From the NCBI RefSeq assembly GCF_004027225.2, contig NC_044279.2:47640744-47704743 (forward strand): a DNA stretch of 64,000 bases, read 5' to 3'. Under the pieces are notes generated by a model. That model was not told the origin of the DNA, ran no database searches, and was given only the letters and a program-made list of their open reading frames with translations. The DNA is from Strigops habroptila (taxonomy: Eukaryota > Chordata > Aves > Psittaciformes > Psittacidae). Positions 62,216 through 64,000 of this stretch are shown here, one piece after another. The position numbers and the translations under genes were made by a program. Each line of letters begins with the position of its first letter. Positions within the stretch are counted from its first letter, which is position 1.

Positions 62216-62788
62216 GTCAGATATGGGGTGGGGTTTGCTCTTCTGAGCCAAGCAAAAGCCATGCCTCAAATGTGTGTGGGATGGGGAGGGAGGATCAGTG
62301 CAACGGTGACACACAAGGCAGTACAGCCTCTGTGGGGGATCCTGTTAGCCCACACCAAAGAGACTGCACTGCTAATTTAAAAATTCCCCTCAATTTATTC
62401 TTTTTGCCTGGATTTTGTTGTTGAATAAAAAATGTAATAGGTACATGAGGTGACACAGGTCACCTCCCTGCTCCATAGGCTAGGAACAACCAGAGTCCAG
62501 GCCAGGATCTCCATCCACAAGCAGCTGAGCTATAAATCCCAACCTACATAGCTTCAGAGGGAAGAGATTGGCCCGTGCCACTCTTTCCAGCAGTGTTCAA
62601 ATCACAAGGGTAGCAGACCCAACTTATGGATAGAGGTTGCTCACAAGAACTTGCAACAGTGAAATGTAGACCTGCAAGCAATTTCCACAAGTTTCTACTG
62701 TGGAACATAATATAGTGTGCAGAGTGACTGCTGGAAAACAGAAGATGCTGGTGACCTGAGATCAAAATTTCCTCAAAAAATAAGTCAG

Positions 62789-62916
62789 ACAAGGTCACCA
62801 CCAGCAGCCTCATGAAAGCAAACAAGCCAACCATCCCCAGACAGAACGAACAAGACCTTCGAAAACCAGAAGGAGAAAGTTTTGACTGTGATTCACAGTC
62901 CCACACCAGCTTAAAG
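62789..62916 (+). CDS. Coding exon, downstream set (left edge uncertain)
   Basis: The donor TTAAAG|GTAGGT ends the exon on a codon boundary. The frame is open leftward to 62755 with well-balanced codons: DKVTTSSLMKANKPTIPRQN, then EQDLRKPEGESFDCDSQS and HTSLK. Three acceptors are possible. AAGTCAG at 62788 fits the phase left by the exon at 62088-62215. ACCTGAG at 62760 or AATAAG at 62784 would open in phase 0 and could join from 58639. All have weak pyrimidine tracts, so the boundary is open. The product is hydrophilic and charged, probably disordered. I do not recognise it. Confidence 0.65.
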
Positions 62917-63420
62917 GTAGGTGCCATATACAGAAAACTTCCAAATTTCTTGCTGAACAAACACAGACATTCCTCACCTCTCACCAGTGCATTCCTACAT
63001 CTAGATCCCCAGCTTTCCCTGTGCCTCACTAAGGACCATGAATTACAGCCTACAGCATTGTGCCAGTCCCATGACAGATCTGAGGCTCAGGGTTTGTAGG
63101 ATTGTTTATTCACAGGAGTTTTAAATACCTGCATAGCTCCAAGATATCGCTAATGAGCAGACATAGCCGAATTCTTGCTTCAAAACAACAAATATCTTAA
63201 GGTATGATGTATTATCCCATGTAAAGAACTGGCAATCACATACTGATTATCTGCAGCAAGTGGGAGTGTTTAGCATCATCCAAGATCCCATCACAGATAG
63301 CCATAATTCTTGCAGGGAGGAACCCAACAGGCTTAATGGGTTTTGAGTCTGGTGCACAAACTGTTTAAACACGAGTATTAAATCTGAGCCAAGTAGAGTG
63401 TAGTATATCAGGCTTCATAT

Positions 63421-63460
63421 AAAAAAAAAAAATTAAAAAATTAAAAAAAATTAAAAAAAT
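63421..63460. repeat. A/T low-complexity repeat
   Basis: TTAAAAAA-type units (A12, then TTAAAAAA, TTAAAAAAAA, TTAAAAAAA) in the intron before the 41-nt exon. Confidence 0.85.
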
Positions 63461-63530
63461 CCATATAAATAACAGTTTTATTTTTAATTATTTGTTTCCT
63501 TACTAATAACATGCTTGTTTTACCAATTAG

Positions 63531-63571
63531 AGTCCAAACAGTCAAGGTGGCCATTTACCAAAAGCGGAGTT
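63531..63571 (+). CDS. Short coding exon (41 nt), downstream set
   Basis: The acceptor gcttgttttaccaattag and the strong donor GAGTT|GTGAGT bound 41 nt. Entered in phase 0, as the exon ending at 62916 requires, it reads SPNSQGGHLPKAE plus two bases. It therefore continues the same hydrophilic reading frame and must be followed by an exon supplying one base. The next candidate is at 63641. Confidence 0.58.
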
Positions 63572-63640
63572 GTGAGTATTCAACTTTTTTTTAACCCTTG
63601 CCTGACCTTGCCTTCTCCCACAACTAACCTGGGTAAAAAG

Positions 63641-63683
63641 GAGATTATTTACCTCATTGTCCCTGGAGAATGGCAGCCAGCAG
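63641..63683 (+). other. Possible further exon, 43 nt
   Basis: After the 41-nt exon (two bases left over), a segment from GAGATTATTT to the donor CAGCAG|GTGAGC stays in frame and gives RLFTSLSLENGSQQ with reasonable codons. It ends on a codon boundary. The implied intron would be only 69 nt, and the acceptor GTAAAAAG is poor, so this is weak. Confidence 0.2.
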
Positions 63684-64000
63684 GTGAGCTGAACTCAGAA
63701 GTCTCAGCCCACCCTGGGACTGCTTGGGCATTAAGCTGCAATGGAGGTGGGTAGCTCCAGTGCAGGCACCAGTGCCACTGTGCATGATGCACATGAAAAC
63801 AGCCAGTGCTGCTGCTCCCCATCCCTATGGATGGTGGAAGGAGAGGTGCCCTTAGCTGGGCGGGCAATGCAGGAGCTCTCATTCAAGGTATTCAGGGGTG
63901 GCAGTAGGTCCAACACAGCTCCCCAGGGTAAAAGAGCGCAAAGTGGGCAAGCCAGTCGCGTCGTTGCCTTGACCACATTGTATCCTGTATTTTCTGCATG
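63684..64000. other. Window end, GC-richer, no confirmed gene
   Basis: Base composition rises toward the right edge. Several short frames overlap on both strands without coding support. It is probably intronic to the downstream exon set. Confidence 0.4.

Noticed and set aside
61735..62424. 229-codon frame as a single-exon gene
   Set aside because: Only the central 128 nt between splice-like sites looks coding; the ends are composition-free filler.

Overview
The window reads as nuclear DNA from a bird, most likely a neoavian. It is AT-rich, has no dense gene packing or operons, and carries at least seven CR1 LINE fragments. Several CR1 copies keep the typical 3' end with short ATTCTATG-type tail repeats. 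Two solo LTRs belong to a family common in bird genomes (sense strand beginning TGTGCTGG and ending ACCACAACA, with 5-bp target duplications). Almost all long open frames are repeat remnants or chance frames. There are no bacterial-type features, no CRISPR array and no clear structured RNA gene.

Layout. Positions 1-9149 are gene-free. A decayed minus-strand CR1 lies at 9150-9778. A solo LTR (antisense) sits at 12254-12835 with CCTGA duplications. From 12841 to 25046 I see only small repeats and one GC-rich, stop-poor patch near 17 kb. A CR1 reverse-transcriptase fragment is at 25047-25290. A second solo LTR (sense) is at 26449-27035 with GCTGA duplications. From 27041 to 52946 the DNA is gene-poor. 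It holds two near-identical young CR1 copies in opposite orientation (35462-36000 minus, 40530-41679 plus) and older CR1 tails near 42.0, 42.5 and 47.0 kb.

The only credible protein-coding signal is on the plus strand from about 53 kb to the end. A large serine-rich exon (54852-55525), a 99-nt exon (58541-58639) and a terminal-looking exon (58987-59094, ending in TGA) join in one frame across good splice sites. Two weaker upstream exons (52947-53089 and 53360-53429) also fit the reading phase. Farther down, exon-like segments at 62088-62215, 62789-62916 and 63531-63571 are phase-compatible with each other. They are not phase-compatible with a direct join from 58639, except that the 62.8-kb exon could be entered in phase 0 at another acceptor. 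They may be an alternative 3' end of the same gene or part of a neighbouring gene. I do not recognise the protein. It looks like a low-complexity Ser/Thr/Arg-rich scaffold-type sequence, and no function is claimed.

The most useful leads are the exon chain with two possible 3' ends, the two oppositely oriented solo LTRs (one with intact TATA and poly(A) motifs, one with both mutated), two perfect short-loop hairpins suggestive of template switching, and a 31-bp exact repeat pair near 15.7 and 16.9 kb that no recognised family explains.
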